A DNA stretch of 64,000 bases from CAWARU01 sp963805795 (GCA_963805795.1 CAWDVG010000005.1:28726-92725), one strand, 5' to 3'; counted from the stretch's first letter, positions 1 to 10,237 are shown. Numbers and translations: made by a program. Notes: generated by a model not told the origin, from the letters alone.

Positions 1-1188
1 TACCGGAGACATGGGTAACACTTTAGGCCCAAAAGGGTTCGTTAAAGGTTCCAGTCTACATGATTCTTCATCAAAATACCCTAAATCATAATCCATAAAG
101 CTTACTAGCCAGATCTTATCCTCTGTTTCTTTAATGCCGACGTTTTGTCCTGCAAAGACTTGGCTGACATTTATCTTTTTTCCATTTAAACAGATTCTGC
201 CGCAACTCGTGATGGTAATAACCTTATCATGGAATGGATAATCCACTTCCGGAAGACCTGCATATTTTTTGGTAGAAGGAACATAAATTTCCGCAGGGCA
301 TTTCATATCTAAAGCTTGATGAGGTCTTTCAGTATTATATTCTTTAATAAAATGATCAAATTTTTCTTGTTGCTGTAAAAAATTTTCTCCAGCAGGTTTT
401 GTGGTTGCTTTTTTCAAGGTCAAATGCATACGTTCATGTCTTCCATTTTGTTGAGGATGACCTGGTTTTATTCTTTCTATAGAAATGCCTAAACGCAACC
501 ACCAAACAGATAATTTACTTAATCCAAATAATGACATTGGCGAAGAAAAAGGAACACCATTATCTGTTCGGATGGCATCTGGTAAGCCAAACTCTTCAAA
601 AACCCTTTGAAAAGCAATAAAAGCATATTCCTCCTTAGTAGTTGTCAGCCCATCACAGGCCAGTAAATAACGCGGAACTAAAATCTGTTATTGTGAGAGG
701 ATAGCAATATTGATGATTTCCTAATCGAAATTCTCCTTTATAATCCGCACACCATAATTTATTTGGGATATTTGTATCGGATAACGGTGTTCCTTGTTTT
801 TTACCATGACGATTTCTTTTTTGTCTTATAACCAAACCATGCCTATCTAAAATAGCGTGCACAGTACTTTTAGAGGGTGGATGAATATCTGGAAATTTTC
901 TAATTAACAATTCTCTGATTTTTGGAGCTCCAAAAGTGGGTTTATCATTTTTAATTCTGAGGATCTTTTTTCGACTTGAAAGGGAAGTTGATTAGCATAT
1001 CGATAAGGTCTGCGACTGCGATCAGTTAATCCTTCTAGCCCAAAATTTTTATATCGGTTATAGATTTTATAACCAGTCTTTCTAGAGATGCCGAACTCTT
1101 CACATAGAGGCAACATCTTATCGCCATCTAGTAGTCTTGCAACAAACTTAAGTCTTTCATCCATAGTTTTACACTCCATCCAAGGCAT
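1..1188 (-). pseudogene. IS481-type transposase, two frameshifts
   Basis: DDE integrase-like transposase. The N-terminal part (from 1188) has the helix-turn-helix of this family: MDERLKFVARLLDGDKM, then FGISRKTGYKIYNRYK and GLEGLTDRSRRPY. The middle part carries STVHAILDRHGLV and the catalytic-core start LWCADYKGEF. The last part, read through to position 1, contains AIRTDNGVPF and GHPQQNGRHERMH, giving D, D and E. The reading frame shifts near 970, beside a run of A residues on the coding strand, and again near 676 by one extra base. No stop codon appears before the window edge. The element is probably dead unless the shifts are sequencing errors. Confidence 0.8.
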
Positions 1189-1236
1189 TGCCAGGCCCTC
1201 CTGTAAATGCCTACAGTGTAACCTATGTCTCCGGTA
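1..1236 (-). mobile_element. IS481-type insertion sequence at window edge
   Basis: The first 20 bases match, in reverse complement, positions 1217-1236 at 18 of 20 positions (the mismatches are at 1220 and 1224). This gives terminal inverted repeats that start with TACCGGAGACATGGGTAAC on the left. Everything between encodes one transposase on the minus strand. The window begins exactly at the repeat tip, as expected for a contig that broke at a repeated IS. A related string, GTGTCACCTATGTCTC, follows at 1241-1256 and may be a remnant of another end. Boundaries come from the repeats only; no target duplication can be checked because the left flank is missing. Confidence 0.7.
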
Positions 1237-1307
1237 TTTAGTGTCACCTATGTCTCAATACGTACACCAAAGAAATCATCAAGTTACAACGTTGATCTGC
1301 TACCCCT

Positions 1308-2377
1308 TTAAGCCGGCAAAATTTCTTGCTTAAATTTTGCGCAACTCGGTTGTGCTAAAGTACGCAGTAAAACAAGATTTGGCTTGTTCTGACCAACACA
1401 CACTTTATTGGTTGCTTCCCAGAGATTGATCAATTCAGCAGCGGAATAATGGGTGGTGATCCTAGCGGATTTGTGACCCAATAAATCCTGTCTGTCTTCA
1501 AATGATACTCCGGCAGCACGCAAACGACGTCCATAAGTGTGTTTTGTGTCGTGTACTCGTACATCAAGTCCTGCTAGATCTCGAGCTTTTCGCCAACCTC
1601 GATTCAACATGCGACGAATGGGCTTGCCTCGATAAACAAAAACAAACTCAGGATGATTTCCTCTTTGTCTCTCGATAACTGCACGTGCAATCTGATTTAA
1701 TACAACCAATCGATCGCCCCCATTTTTAACATGTTCCCCTGGAATGATAAAAACTGAACCTACTTCTGCAGTAGGAGTTGATACTTCCCACTCCCAACGC
1801 AGATTACATATTTCAGCATCGCGGGTACCTGTATTCACCGCGAACAAAGCCATCTCACGCAAATGAAGCGGCAATGCAGCGAATAATCGATCCTGTTCTT
1901 CCCAATCGAGCGGATAAGGTTTTCTCGCATCATGTTCTGGCAACAACTTTATTTTCGGAGCAGAGGTTAACCATGTTAGTCCATGCTCGTCTACCCATTC
2001 ACTTGCTGCAAGATTTACGATATGACGTACAACTTGTAAACCATGATTAATGGTACGCGTTTTTACGCCTTCATTTTTTCTTGCTGCAATATATGGCTGT
2101 AATGCACCCATATGAATAGATTCCAAAGTTAAATTGCCAATATAACGATCTAGCATTTTTAATCGATCGGCATCCGATCGAATGCTGCGCTTATGTTGAT
2201 TCTCGAGCAAAAATTTAGTGGCAGCCTCCCTAAATATTCGCTTCGGCCTTACGCCGTATACTTTTGCTTGACGATGTGTTTCCAAACGCCGCACTAAGTA
2301 TTTTTCTGCTTCTTCAAGATCGCCAGCGCCAGTACTTTCACAAATACGAACTCCGTCGACCGTCTTGTTGATATGCT
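1308..2377 (-). pseudogene. tyrosine-family integrase, 5'-truncated
   Basis: Phage/island-type tyrosine recombinase, transcribed leftwards. Counting from the GTG at 2294, the catalytic residues are Arg158 (NTGTRDAEICNLRW), His248 and Lys251 (HDTKHTYGRR), His274 (LLGHKS) and Tyr283 (THYS). Lys in the HxxK position is common in this integrase group. The closest relative in the window is the gene at 17321-18465, to which it aligns along its whole length. That relative has about 30 extra N-terminal residues. Here the homologous frame continues upstream of 2294 to about 2377 and then meets a TAG where the relative has Trp, so the arm-binding N-terminus is lost. Activity is doubtful, although the catalytic core is complete. 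Confidence 0.85.
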
Positions 2378-2847
2378 AATATTCCCCTTTATTCTCCCAT
2401 TTTCATTGGGAACCTGCCATCAAAATTTTCAAAAACCCATGCAAGTTTGATCCAGAAAAGGGGTTCAGAATTTTTCAGGAAGTGATCCAAAACCTTTTCA
2501 AAATTTTTTACTTTTCCGCGGAGAACCTCGCCAAAAGGCTCGCCTGTTTTATAGAGGTTTTTGAGAGTAAATTTGAAATCTTTTAAGATGGCCGCATACA
2601 TGGGATGTCCCTGAAGTCTCGTCGGTAAAATTCGCACACCCGACGCATGGTGGCCTAATTTAAATCGAGCTGATTAGGGTTAAATATTTCTTTGTGTCCT
2701 CATAAAATTAAATGCACTCCAAAAAACAGGTATCTTGTACATGGTGGGTTCATCTTCCGAAGGTGGGTATCTAGTTTTACGATGCTAGGTTGTGGTATAT
2801 TGTTCTCTCGAGCTAAATAGTAACTTGGTCAACTTGAGGGGTTAGCC
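2378..2847. other. mostly non-coding gap before secB
   Basis: An open frame of 82 codons exists on the minus strand (2389-2637, GTG start) but has no recognisable domain or convincing ribosome binding site. At 2620-2650, on the minus strand, ATGCGTCGGGTGTGC resembles the motif that opens the island heads at 18.9, 37.9 and 62.0 kb. This may be a remnant or chance. The secB promoter should lie at 2740-2830; GAGGGG at 2837-2842 is its likely ribosome binding site. Confidence 0.4.
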
Positions 2848-3336
2848 ATGGCGGTTATTGAAAGGAAATTTGAGGAAGAAACAAAGTTAAAGTCGCAATT
2901 GAAATTACATCGTATCTATGTGAAAAGTAGCTTATTCGAGGCCTCCACGTTAACGCCGACATTACTTGAAAATATCCCACAGCCTATTATAAATTTACGG
3001 GTTTTTAATAAAACGCACCATCAGGAAAATAATACATATGAGGTTGTTTTAAGTTTAGATTTAACGGCTAAACACAACGACAGCTTATTATGGCGCGTCC
3101 AATTGCAACAGGCTGCGCTCTATACCTTAGATGATTTTACAGAAGGCCAAAAAGATCCTGTTCTCAATGGATTCTGCCCAAATCAATTATATCCTTATGC
3201 CTGCGTTGAGGTGGGTCACATTGTTACTCAGGGCGGTTTTGCGCCTGTTTATCTGAGCCCCATGAATTTCGAACAGGTATATCTAGAAAAACAACAAGCA
3301 GCTAAGAAAAATGAGGGTTTGGTAGATGTGGTTTAA
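2848..3336 (+). CDS. secB: SecB-type protein-export chaperone
   Basis: Cytosolic chaperone of the Sec pathway that keeps preproteins unfolded and hands them to SecA. The 162 residues match the family length. Family signatures are visible: LKLHRIYVKSSLFEA near the N-terminus, NTYEVVLSLDLTA in the first sheet, and the block FCPNQLYPYACVEVGHIVTQG followed by GFAPVYLSPMNFEQVYLEK. The ATG is preceded by GAGGGG at good spacing. It sits among accessory genes rather than next to grxC or gpsA, so it may be a second, horizontally acquired copy serving an island-encoded substrate. The two following genes run in the same direction, 50 bases downstream, and could share its transcript. The identity is firm; the specialised role is inference. 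Confidence 0.9.
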   Translation: MAVIERKFEEETKLKSQLKLHRIYVKSSLFEASTLTPTLLENIPQPIINLRVFNKTHHQENNTYEVVLSLDLTAKHNDSLLWRVQLQQAALYTLDDFTEGQKDPVLNGFCPNQLYPYACVEVGHIVTQGGFAPVYLSPMNFEQVYLEKQQAAKKNEGLVDVV

Positions 3337-3386
3337 TTTTTTGTTATGCATTATTTGGTAATGCACCGTACTTAAAGGAACATCAT

Positions 3387-4223
3387 ATGAAAATTCACTC
3401 CAGCTTATCGGTTCATACTGCTTCTTTTCCTATTACAAATATGAGTTCTTCACCTCTACTACAAGCGTTGGTGGAGGGTCTTGGTTGGGATAACATTCAA
3501 GTTGATATTCTAGAGCGTGATGCAATACAGCAGTCCTCTGAACAGCGAATAAAATGGGCGATGAAAAACTATGAACAGTTTCCTAATGCGAATCATGCAG
3601 ATCATTTAATTGAGCAACTCGAAAATTTAATAAAATCATTAACAAAAGAAAAAAAATATGCTGAAGAACAAGAACAGTTTTATCAAAGGCAGATAAGTTC
3701 ACAGAATAACAAATCCTACCGTTCTTTCAGCAGTATTGGTAGATGGGCATTTGACAATATTAAAGACTTCTTTGGTTCCAGCCCGGGGGCGCTAAAAGAA
3801 AAATACGCGGACATTGCTATTGCTCGTCAACGTCAAATAAAACAAGCACAAACTTATCTTAAAGCTGTTCGTCAAAACAGGCAGCAACTTGGAAAAAAAA
3901 CCAACTCTAACACTGGTAGTGAACTTGTTCCTCTACATACACCAATGAAGCATCAGAATGCACCTAAAGCAAAGATGGGATCTCAAACACAATCTCAAGA
4001 GGCATTTAACACTGTAATTACTGTGAATCCCATTCCTAATCAACTTATTTATGTTAATCAACCTTGGAGTTATTCTTTAAATTCTGTTTTTACAGGTGAA
4101 TATACTTTATTAGGTGCAGCGCAAAGGGTGTTAAGTACAACCCCGGAAATAGAGGCTCCTTTACCTTCTTGGAGAGTATATGAAATATCAAGGTTAGATC
4201 AAACTAATGGAGGCACGTCATGA
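3387..4223 (+). CDS. coiled-coil protein with possible cadherin-like tail
   Basis: A 278-residue protein not recognised as a whole. Residues about 60-105 are charged and heptad-like (ENLIKSLTKEKKYAEEQEQF), predicting a coiled coil. Residues 140-170 form a second charged helix. The C-terminal part has VNPIPNQLIYVNQPWSYSL and, later, APLPSWRVYE. Spacing and residues resemble dystroglycan-type cadherin-like (CADG) domains, which open with PIPNQ and close with LPSW, but the middle is short. No signal peptide is evident. AGGAAC precedes the ATG. Its last four bases overlap the start of the ankyrin gene (ATGA), which implies translational coupling, so the two products probably work together. The domain match is a by-eye inference. 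Confidence 0.7.
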   Translation: MKIHSSLSVHTASFPITNMSSSPLLQALVEGLGWDNIQVDILERDAIQQSSEQRIKWAMKNYEQFPNANHADHLIEQLENLIKSLTKEKKYAEEQEQFYQRQISSQNNKSYRSFSSIGRWAFDNIKDFFGSSPGALKEKYADIAIARQRQIKQAQTYLKAVRQNRQQLGKKTNSNTGSELVPLHTPMKHQNAPKAKMGSQTQSQEAFNTVITVNPIPNQLIYVNQPWSYSLNSVFTGEYTLLGAAQRVLSTTPEIEAPLPSWRVYEISRLDQTNGGTS

Positions 4224-7200
4224 GTACCACAAGCGAAAAAATTCAAATGGATGCTATGAGAGCAAAAGATAATAGACGTAGCGATGCTTCTGTTGGGTAC
4301 ATTGCAGGCTCTACAACTGAGATTGTAGCGAGAGATCCAATGACTCGAGCTGGAACTAGTTGTGGCAGAAAAGGAGCAAATGAAGAAGAGGTGCTATTTC
4401 AAGTGTTTTTAGATCACGTGGCTTGGGGGCGTCAAGATGATGTTGAAAAAATGCTACAAGATCCAAGCAATAGATGGTTAGTGTTAAAGTCGGGTGATCT
4501 AAAATCTCCTGCAAAAAAAACTTTTAAAAATATTACTGGATTTCAGTATGCGGCATGGGCCTTGCATTGGGATATGTTAGTGATGTTATTACACTATTTA
4601 TCAATAGAAGAGGCAATAGCGCAGGCTCAACAATTTGAAAGGGGCTTATGGACTCAGGAACATGGTGTCCATGCAAATTGGGATGACCTCATCAAAAAAA
4701 TGAATGAGGCGCATGCAAAGTATCGTATCCATAATCCTACTTCATGGGATCAGGCAGATATTTATTTTATTGATCATGTAGGCGCAGAACAATCCAAGTT
4801 GCCTATTAATGTATTGTTAGAATTTTGCAATCCAAACAGAACTACTAATACTAGTCTTGATCTTAATAATGTTTGCTCAGTTAAGTTTGATCTCCCTGAA
4901 TGGTTGAAGGAAGCCATCAGCAATAATAAATTTAATTTCGCATTATATAGGGGCAACAATAAGGAAATACAAAAAAACGGTCGTGGTTTTGGATTTGGTT
5001 TGTGGGCTTGGCTTGACGCATTTAAATCTGATCGTAGTGCATTTATTGGACAATTTTGGACTAAAGTTAATCAAAGAAACAGTTTGGTGGAGAAGCTATC
5101 AAATGAACAAGAATATCAAACGATCAAAAACAAGTTTTTGTTGCTGCAAGAAAAAAATGGAAAAATCCTTGCTTTTTTCGATCGGGAAGTCAAAAACCTT
5201 AAATTAAAAGCAGAACATGAAACTGAATATTCAGAAATAAGGAAAGATTGCCAAAAATTAGGCCAGTTCATTCAACAAGGTTATGATCAGGCTAATAAAC
5301 TTTTAAGTCGGAAAGCGTATAAAGAAATTACTTCGCGTCAGAAAAAAGATAGTTTTGAACTATTAGAAAAACTGACTTTAGACGTACAAAAGCTAGCAAT
5401 TAGGCTATTTCAAACTTTCAAAAAAAATGAGCATTCTATAATGGATCCAGATATCAAAAAAATAATAAGCGAGTTTCCTTTTTATCAAGCAGTTGCTCAA
5501 AAGAAAAAAGAAGAAGCTTTAAAATGGTTAAAAATATTACGCGATTTGATGAAAAACAAATTGCACGAAAATTTATTGACCATTATTCTTCCAACCTCCT
5601 CTCTTGAAGAAGAACCTGTATTATTTACTTTGGTTCGCTTGGGGATCCCAGCAGACTGGTTTAAAGATTTCACGTCTCAATTGGATAGAAAAGTAGATAG
5701 AGAATTTGTGGATTTGGCAGGGAATGATCCGCTACATATTGCTGCTCAGTATGGCCATGCTCATTTAATTCCAGTATTAGAAGGAGACTTTGGAAATGAT
5801 CGTGATAAAAGCAATAAATTAGGCCTTGTCCCCGTTTTTATTGCTGCAATGTTTGGTAATTATAATATGGTTTTAGAGTTGCTTAATAGAGGTTGTAAAA
5901 CCACTCTATCTAAGGAGACTTTACCTGGATGCCCAGAAGATATATTGTCCTGGATGATTTTTCATAGTAAGGATAAGATATCGCTAGAACAAGCATTTAA
6001 TAAATTAAGGAAAAGTGAAAATAGTTATAAAAATCTACTGGTTAAAATAGGAGCATTCTATTGTCAAAATTCTGGGAGCAAGATGTCCGCAGAACAAGAG
6101 AGAATCATGCGAGAGGCAACCATCGGTCAATTATTTTGTACTGCTATTAATTGTAACCCTGATTTTTTAAATTTTCTGGTTCAAATTCACCCAGAAGGTC
6201 AACGCATTTTATATAATGGTCAATCTCCACTACATTATGCGGTAATTCAAGGAATGATAAATGCCGTTAATGTGTTAGTTAATAACAGTAGCGATTTAAC
6301 AATGCAAAATTCAGACAGAAAAACGGCACTAGAGATTGCTAAGCTGGAAGGTGATTCAGTGATAATAAACTGTATTAGCAACAAATTAAAAACAGAACAA
6401 GAGAAAACAAAGCTAATTAGCATGAATCGTAATAGTTGTATTGAAGCGGTTGTTAAACAGTTTGAAGATGGTTTGCGAAAGGAGCAAGAAGCATTAAAAT
6501 CGACAGAAAATGCCAAATGTCTTAGAGAATGCATTGCCCAGGTATTGGCTAATGTTGAATATGAATCATTTTTTTTCGGAGAAAGATATAATAAGATCAG
6601 TTTATTTCAGTCTCTTTTAGTTAAAACATTATTAGAGAGGGTAAATACAAAAGACTCAATCGCGGAAGGTGGTGGGGTGTTTAGTGCATTAAAATACGAG
6701 AGGAAAAAGCTTACTCAAGCTATAATAGAAGTGGCACGATTACCCTGGTTTATGTCAGGACAACAATCGGAAAAGCCGGATGTCAAGGCAGGAGATGAAA
6801 GACGTCATTTAAGCCCCACCCAAGATTCTTTTTGTGAACGCTTTGAGAAACAACTCGATGAAACCTATGGGTATTTTAGAACCCTGGCCAATGGAGAAGC
6901 CGTTTCGATAAAAGATGTTGAAGAGCAACAAAAAGCCAATATGGCTAAAAATTTGGCTTCCCATCTTCCAAATGTCCCAATCCCCTATGTGGGCATGCAA
7001 TTGCCAACGGGAACAATTGTATCGGGCATTGCGGATTTAATGCTGTATTTTCGTCAAAGAACCCGTAAACAACAAGCAGAAAGAATGGTCACTGTATTTA
7101 AGGCCGTCACGCCTTATGAAAGAACCCATTTTATTCGATATACTGCGGAACAATTGGCAAATAAATATGCAGATCAAATACATCATTTATTCCAAGGCTC

Positions 7201-7867
7201 GGAGGGGGTAGAACTCTTTGCAGATTGTGCTGCTGCCAGGGTAGTAGAATACATTATTGCGGATGAAGACAATCAAATAGCCAAACATCCTGGTCTGTTT
7301 AGTAACGCAATACGTGGTATGAAAGCTTGGGTCTTGAATCAAGAAATTCCACCGGAAGAAACAGAACAAAAAGCCCTGTATCAAATTTTCTTAGATGGAA
7401 TTGTGAAGGTGAGTTCTGAGTTTCCCAAAGATAAAGAACGTTTAAAGACCATCAATCACTTAACCTTACAAGATCAATGGACTTCCAGAGGCATTTTTGA
7501 AAACACGGGTATCTTGGTTTTACAGCCTAACGGAACGATGGAACGTTATGCCCATCCTAACATCGATGTGATGAAATATGGCTATTGTAAGGGGACTAAA
7601 GAAGAAGCCGACAAAAGGGCATTAACTCTGAGACGTGATCCTAAAAGGGGCCATTATTGGGGTGAAGGGCGAATATGGGAAAGACCTCTAGATGTAGTAG
7701 CGGTTGAAGCATTCCCACCAAATCACGCACAAGCAAACTTGGTTTTAACAGGTTATGCAGCACAAACTGCAGCAGCGGGGAGTTTAATAAATGCTGCAGG
7801 GGTAGCAGTGCCTCCAGGACCTATGGGCACCGGACCTTTTGTGGCTGCTACCTCTGCAAAGAAATAA
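4220..7867 (+). CDS. large ankyrin-repeat protein, candidate secreted effector
   Basis: A 1215-residue protein. An ankyrin pair lies at about residues 495-560 (GNDPLHIAAQYGHAHLIPVL, then a degenerate repeat with VFIAAMFGNYNMVLELLNRG). A further repeat is at about 665-720 (GQSPLHYAVIQGMINAVNVL). The N-terminal 450 residues are helical and lysine-rich without a recognised fold. Residues about 880-1045 form a conserved-looking helical block (VPIPYVGMQLPTGTIVSGIA, then ERMVTVFKAVTPYERTHFIR) followed by about 170 residues ending in an Ala/Pro/Gly-rich tail. There is no signal peptide or transmembrane segment, as for type IV-secreted effectors. The start overlaps the stop of the preceding gene. The effector role is inferred from architecture only. 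Confidence 0.8.
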   Translation: MSTTSEKIQMDAMRAKDNRRSDASVGYIAGSTTEIVARDPMTRAGTSCGRKGANEEEVLFQVFLDHVAWGRQDDVEKMLQDPSNRWLVLKSGDLKSPAKKTFKNITGFQYAAWALHWDMLVMLLHYLSIEEAIAQAQQFERGLWTQEHGVHANWDDLIKKMNEAHAKYRIHNPTSWDQADIYFIDHVGAEQSKLPINVLLEFCNPNRTTNTSLDLNNVCSVKFDLPEWLKEAISNNKFNFALYRGNNKEIQKNGRGFGFGLWAWLDAFKSDRSAFIGQFWTKVNQRNSLVEKLSNEQEYQTIKNKFLLLQEKNGKILAFFDREVKNLKLKAEHETEYSEIRKDCQKLGQFIQQGYDQANKLLSRKAYKEITSRQKKDSFELLEKLTLDVQKLAIRLFQTFKKNEHSIMDPDIKKIISEFPFYQAVAQKKKEEALKWLKILRDLMKNKLHENLLTIILPTSSLEEEPVLFTLVRLGIPADWFKDFTSQLDRKVDREFVDLAGNDPLHIAAQYGHAHLIPVLEGDFGNDRDKSNKLGLVPVFIAAMFGNYNMVLELLNRGCKTTLSKETLPGCPEDILSWMIFHSKDKISLEQAFNKLRKSENSYKNLLVKIGAFYCQNSGSKMSAEQERIMREATIGQLFCTAINCNPDFLNFLVQIHPEGQRILYNGQSPLHYAVIQGMINAVNVLVNNSSDLTMQNSDRKTALEIAKLEGDSVIINCISNKLKTEQEKTKLISMNRNSCIEAVVKQFEDGLRKEQEALKSTENAKCLRECIAQVLANVEYESFFFGERYNKISLFQSLLVKTLLERVNTKDSIAEGGGVFSALKYERKKLTQAIIEVARLPWFMSGQQSEKPDVKAGDERRHLSPTQDSFCERFEKQLDETYGYFRTLANGEAVSIKDVEEQQKANMAKNLASHLPNVPIPYVGMQLPTGTIVSGIADLMLYFRQRTRKQQAERMVTVFKAVTPYERTHFIRYTAEQLANKYADQIHHLFQGSEGVELFADCAAARVVEYIIADEDNQIAKHPGLFSNAIRGMKAWVLNQEIPPEETEQKALYQIFLDGIVKVSSEFPKDKERLKTINHLTLQDQWTSRGIFENTGILVLQPNGTMERYAHPNIDVMKYGYCKGTKEEADKRALTLRRDPKRGHYWGEGRIWERPLDVVAVEAFPPNHAQANLVLTGYAAQTAAAGSLINAAGVAVPPGPMGTGPFVAATSAKK

Positions 7868-8212
7868 TATGCTCAAGGGTTGGAACAATCCATGGGATGG
7901 TTGGAGGTTTTTGCGTGTTTTAGCTCAGCATTGTTATGAAGAGTCATGGAAAACATCAACTCTACATTGCAATTAAAACATGATGTAAATCATTAATATA
8001 CAAATCAGATAACATGATTAATAATCTTTGTGTCAAGGGCTTAATTCCCTTTCGATCTACCAAGTCAAATCCAGCATTTAGCTCTGATTTCGTCAATCTC
8101 GAAAACCCCTTTGAGGGGGGGGCAGGAACTAGAATTAATAAACAGGTTAATAGGATGAATGTCGTCTTCCTTAACAGACGGCGTCAAAAGCGCCAACTTA
8201 ATCATTTAGATA
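7868..8212. other. non-coding stretch
   Basis: This 345-base stretch follows the ankyrin gene. A short open frame at 8014-8289 has no homology I recognise and overlaps the end of the next gene, so it is not called. No clear terminator hairpin was seen. Confidence 0.3.
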
Positions 8213-9035
8213 TCATGTATCCTGTGTATTTTCTGGCAATAAAAGGATATTATCAAACAGTGTATTATATAAATACAATATCTGTGTAGACGCAATAACT
8301 CGGTTTTGAAATTCTTTAAGAATTTGTATAGTTGCCTGGAGATCAGCATCGACTTCAAAAGCATAATAAGCTCCCGGTGAAAGAACTATAGTTTTCTTTG
8401 TCTTTTGATCATAGCTACTCATTCCCTCCCAAGCTCTGGCAATTAAATATTTCCCTGAAACATGAATAAAATTTGGTTGTCTACTCTGATGAATTTGTGG
8501 ATTCTTAATGTAGAAATCGGTTAAGTGTCTTAATAGCGTTTCATATTTAATACCATCGGTTGCATAAATAATTTTCAAAGGCCAATCTTCATAATTTTTT
8601 ATGTTAAAACCTGGAGGTATGCGTCTATCCAAAGGTTCCGTTTTAGGAATTGAAGCAATTTCTAGTAATGCTTTATGCAATTCAGGCATATTAAGGTCTG
8701 ACTTGACTGACACTATCCCCAGGGCACCCTCCATGAGCATAAGATTTTCCTGAGCTATCCCTGTTATGCAGATCCCAGCGTGGTGATGTATCTGTGGTGA
8801 TGATTATATCTAACTGTTTGGATTCTTGACCGTTATCATCAAATAAAGCTCCACCGAAAAAAACCTTGCATTTCCATGGTAGGTGTGAAGTTAGAAAATC
8901 GTAATATAATTTTTCACGAGATAACCCTTTGTCTGTATAATTTGCATATATTGATGCAGCTTTGGATATAGCAAGCAATGACTTAGCATTCTGTATGTAA
9001 TAATCACGCAATCTTGTCAATAGTGGCTCTGACAT
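8213..9035 (-). pseudogene. DUF6602-like protein, frameshifted
   Basis: Two overlapping frames on the minus strand together make one protein. The N-terminal frame (9035 down to about 8740) contains SREKLYYDFLTSHLPWKCKV and then SKQLDIIITTDTSP. The C-terminal frame (from about 8740) resumes with EGALGIVSVKSDLN. The order REK..DFL, KQxDIII, EGxxxIVSVKS is that of the DUF6602 family, whose core resembles a restriction-endonuclease fold (D ... E/S-x-K). One extra base near 8737-8745, beside AAAATCTT, separates the frames. It lies 95 bases from the AbiEii-type toxin gene and is transcribed in the same direction. Such proteins occur in defence islands, but the function is not established. A sequencing error would restore an intact gene of about 270 codons. 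Confidence 0.65.
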
Positions 9036-9129
9036 ATTATTTCCTTACAAAAATTTCAGTTAAAACTATAATATCTACTTTTTTTTGTATATGCTCGTGG
9101 TCGGTTAAACAGGTTTTTAAAATCTAATT

Positions 9130-9885
9130 CTATGATACCATGGCTTCATGTTTTACTTCATTTTTGATTTTAACAATGATGTTGTTTTGGACATATTCGA
9201 ATGCCTCATCGAAATTCCAATCAACTCGAGTTGGTAACAGAACATTCATATCTTTTCGAAAGTCTTCGTTAGAACGTTTAAATTCCATATTTTCATAGAA
9301 AACATCTCTTGAAATAACTCTCTTGTCATTTTTGCAATATTTATAAAAAATTTCAATAACTTTTGGGAGATCCACTAGGTTCTTTGTGGATACAAACCAT
9401 AGATCAAATAAATCCCGGCCTTTACGTCGCTGATAGAGCGCTCGTAATTTTGTGGCCATTAATTCTTCAATTTGGTACGTTGTAATAATACAATCACCTG
9501 TAAACCAATTAGAATCTACAACATAGGGGACATGCTGAAGATCTAATGCCTGGAAGTGTTCAGTAGTATTGATTTCAATTTTTAACTTAACAACTATTCC
9601 ATCGACAGATGTATATTTATAGATCAGTTTGACTCCGCGTTCTGTAATTTTTCTTTTGGGTTCTCCTAACCAGGGTTCTAAAACACGACGTATTGCGCTT
9701 ATTGTTGCTCCAATAGGCTCTGCTCTTCTTTGAACAAAATCTATGTCTTCACTGAATCTAGCGGGAGGCTTTATAAAAAGTTTGTTTAGTGCGGTACCAC
9801 CTCGAAAAACAAGACTATCTCTGATTTTAGGATCGCTATAAAGAGCGACAAGAGCTCTGCTAATAATCAGATCTTGTTCTACCAT
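9130..9885 (-). CDS. AbiEii/AbiGii-type nucleotidyltransferase toxin
   Basis: Toxin half of a type IV (AbiE-like) toxin-antitoxin pair; family members transfer nucleotides to RNA targets and arrest growth. The 251 residues carry the nucleotidyltransferase signature: FRGGTALNKL (Gly29-Gly30-Thr31) followed by RFSEDIDF with Asp47 and Asp49, then KLRALYQRRKGRDLFDLWF in the C-terminal domain. The ATG at 9885 fits the family start (VEQDLIISRALVALY), and the upstream frame closes 9 bases before it. The cognate antitoxin normally precedes and overlaps the toxin, but no antitoxin gene is found between 9886 and 10190. The only AbiEi-like gene in the window is 40 kb away. An orphan toxin with an intact active site is unexpected. 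Confidence 0.85.
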   Translation of the reverse strand: MVEQDLIISRALVALYSDPKIRDSLVFRGGTALNKLFIKPPARFSEDIDFVQRRAEPIGATISAIRRVLEPWLGEPKRKITERGVKLIYKYTSVDGIVVKLKIEINTTEHFQALDLQHVPYVVDSNWFTGDCIITTYQIEELMATKLRALYQRRKGRDLFDLWFVSTKNLVDLPKVIEIFYKYCKNDKRVISRDVFYENMEFKRSNEDFRKDMNVLLPTRVDWNFDEAFEYVQNNIIVKIKNEVKHEAMVS

Positions 9886-10192
9886 GCCAAGTGTTTACCA
9901 TGAGACATTTTTTTGCCAATTAAAAATAATGCTAAATCTTTGTCCAATCAATGATGATTTTGTATCCCAGCTAATTCGTCAACAAAGGGTGGCAAAAACC
10001 GGTTGGAGGGAATGACCTATATATTAGATCAAACATATGTTGTTTAATAAATTTTGCCATTTTCTATTACAAAATACTGCTAAGATTTTGCGCATTTTGG
10101 CTGTGATTTGTTGTGCATGGTCAGACTTTGTAGCAGGCGATCTGCACATTAAAAATGTAAATAAATCAAATCATTAAAATTGGCAGATCTGT
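9886..10192. other. gap between toxin gene and att core
   Basis: No gene is apparent. A short minus-strand frame just upstream of the toxin start ends with residues NWQKNVSW and a stop, and could be the tail of a deleted antitoxin; this is weak. The 10085-10135 part holds TTGCGCATT and similar strings, a possible degenerate arm-site region left of the tRNA-derived core. Confidence 0.3.
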
Positions 10193-10237
10193 CTCATAAT
10201 CCCTTGGTCCTAGGTTCGAGTCCTAGTGGGCCCACCA
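10193..10237 (+). repeat. att core 1: 3' half of tRNA-Met(CAU)
   Basis: The 45 bases run from the anticodon loop (CTCATAA, anticodon CAT) through the T arm (CTAGG-TTCGAGT-CCTAG) to the acceptor strand TGGGCCC, discriminator A and CCA. The 5' half of a tRNA is absent, so this is not a functional gene but the duplicated 3' end left by integration into tRNA-Met. The same core recurs at 17228, 36103 and 50926, and in damaged form at 55481 and 59459. Confidence 0.85.

Noticed and set aside
2389..2637. An 82-codon protein on the minus strand
   Set aside because: No family, no clear ribosome binding site, and part overlaps a sequence resembling the island-head leader.
10193..10237. A functional tRNA-Met gene
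   Set aside because: Only the 3' half from the anticodon loop is present; no D arm or 5' acceptor strand upstream at any of the copies.
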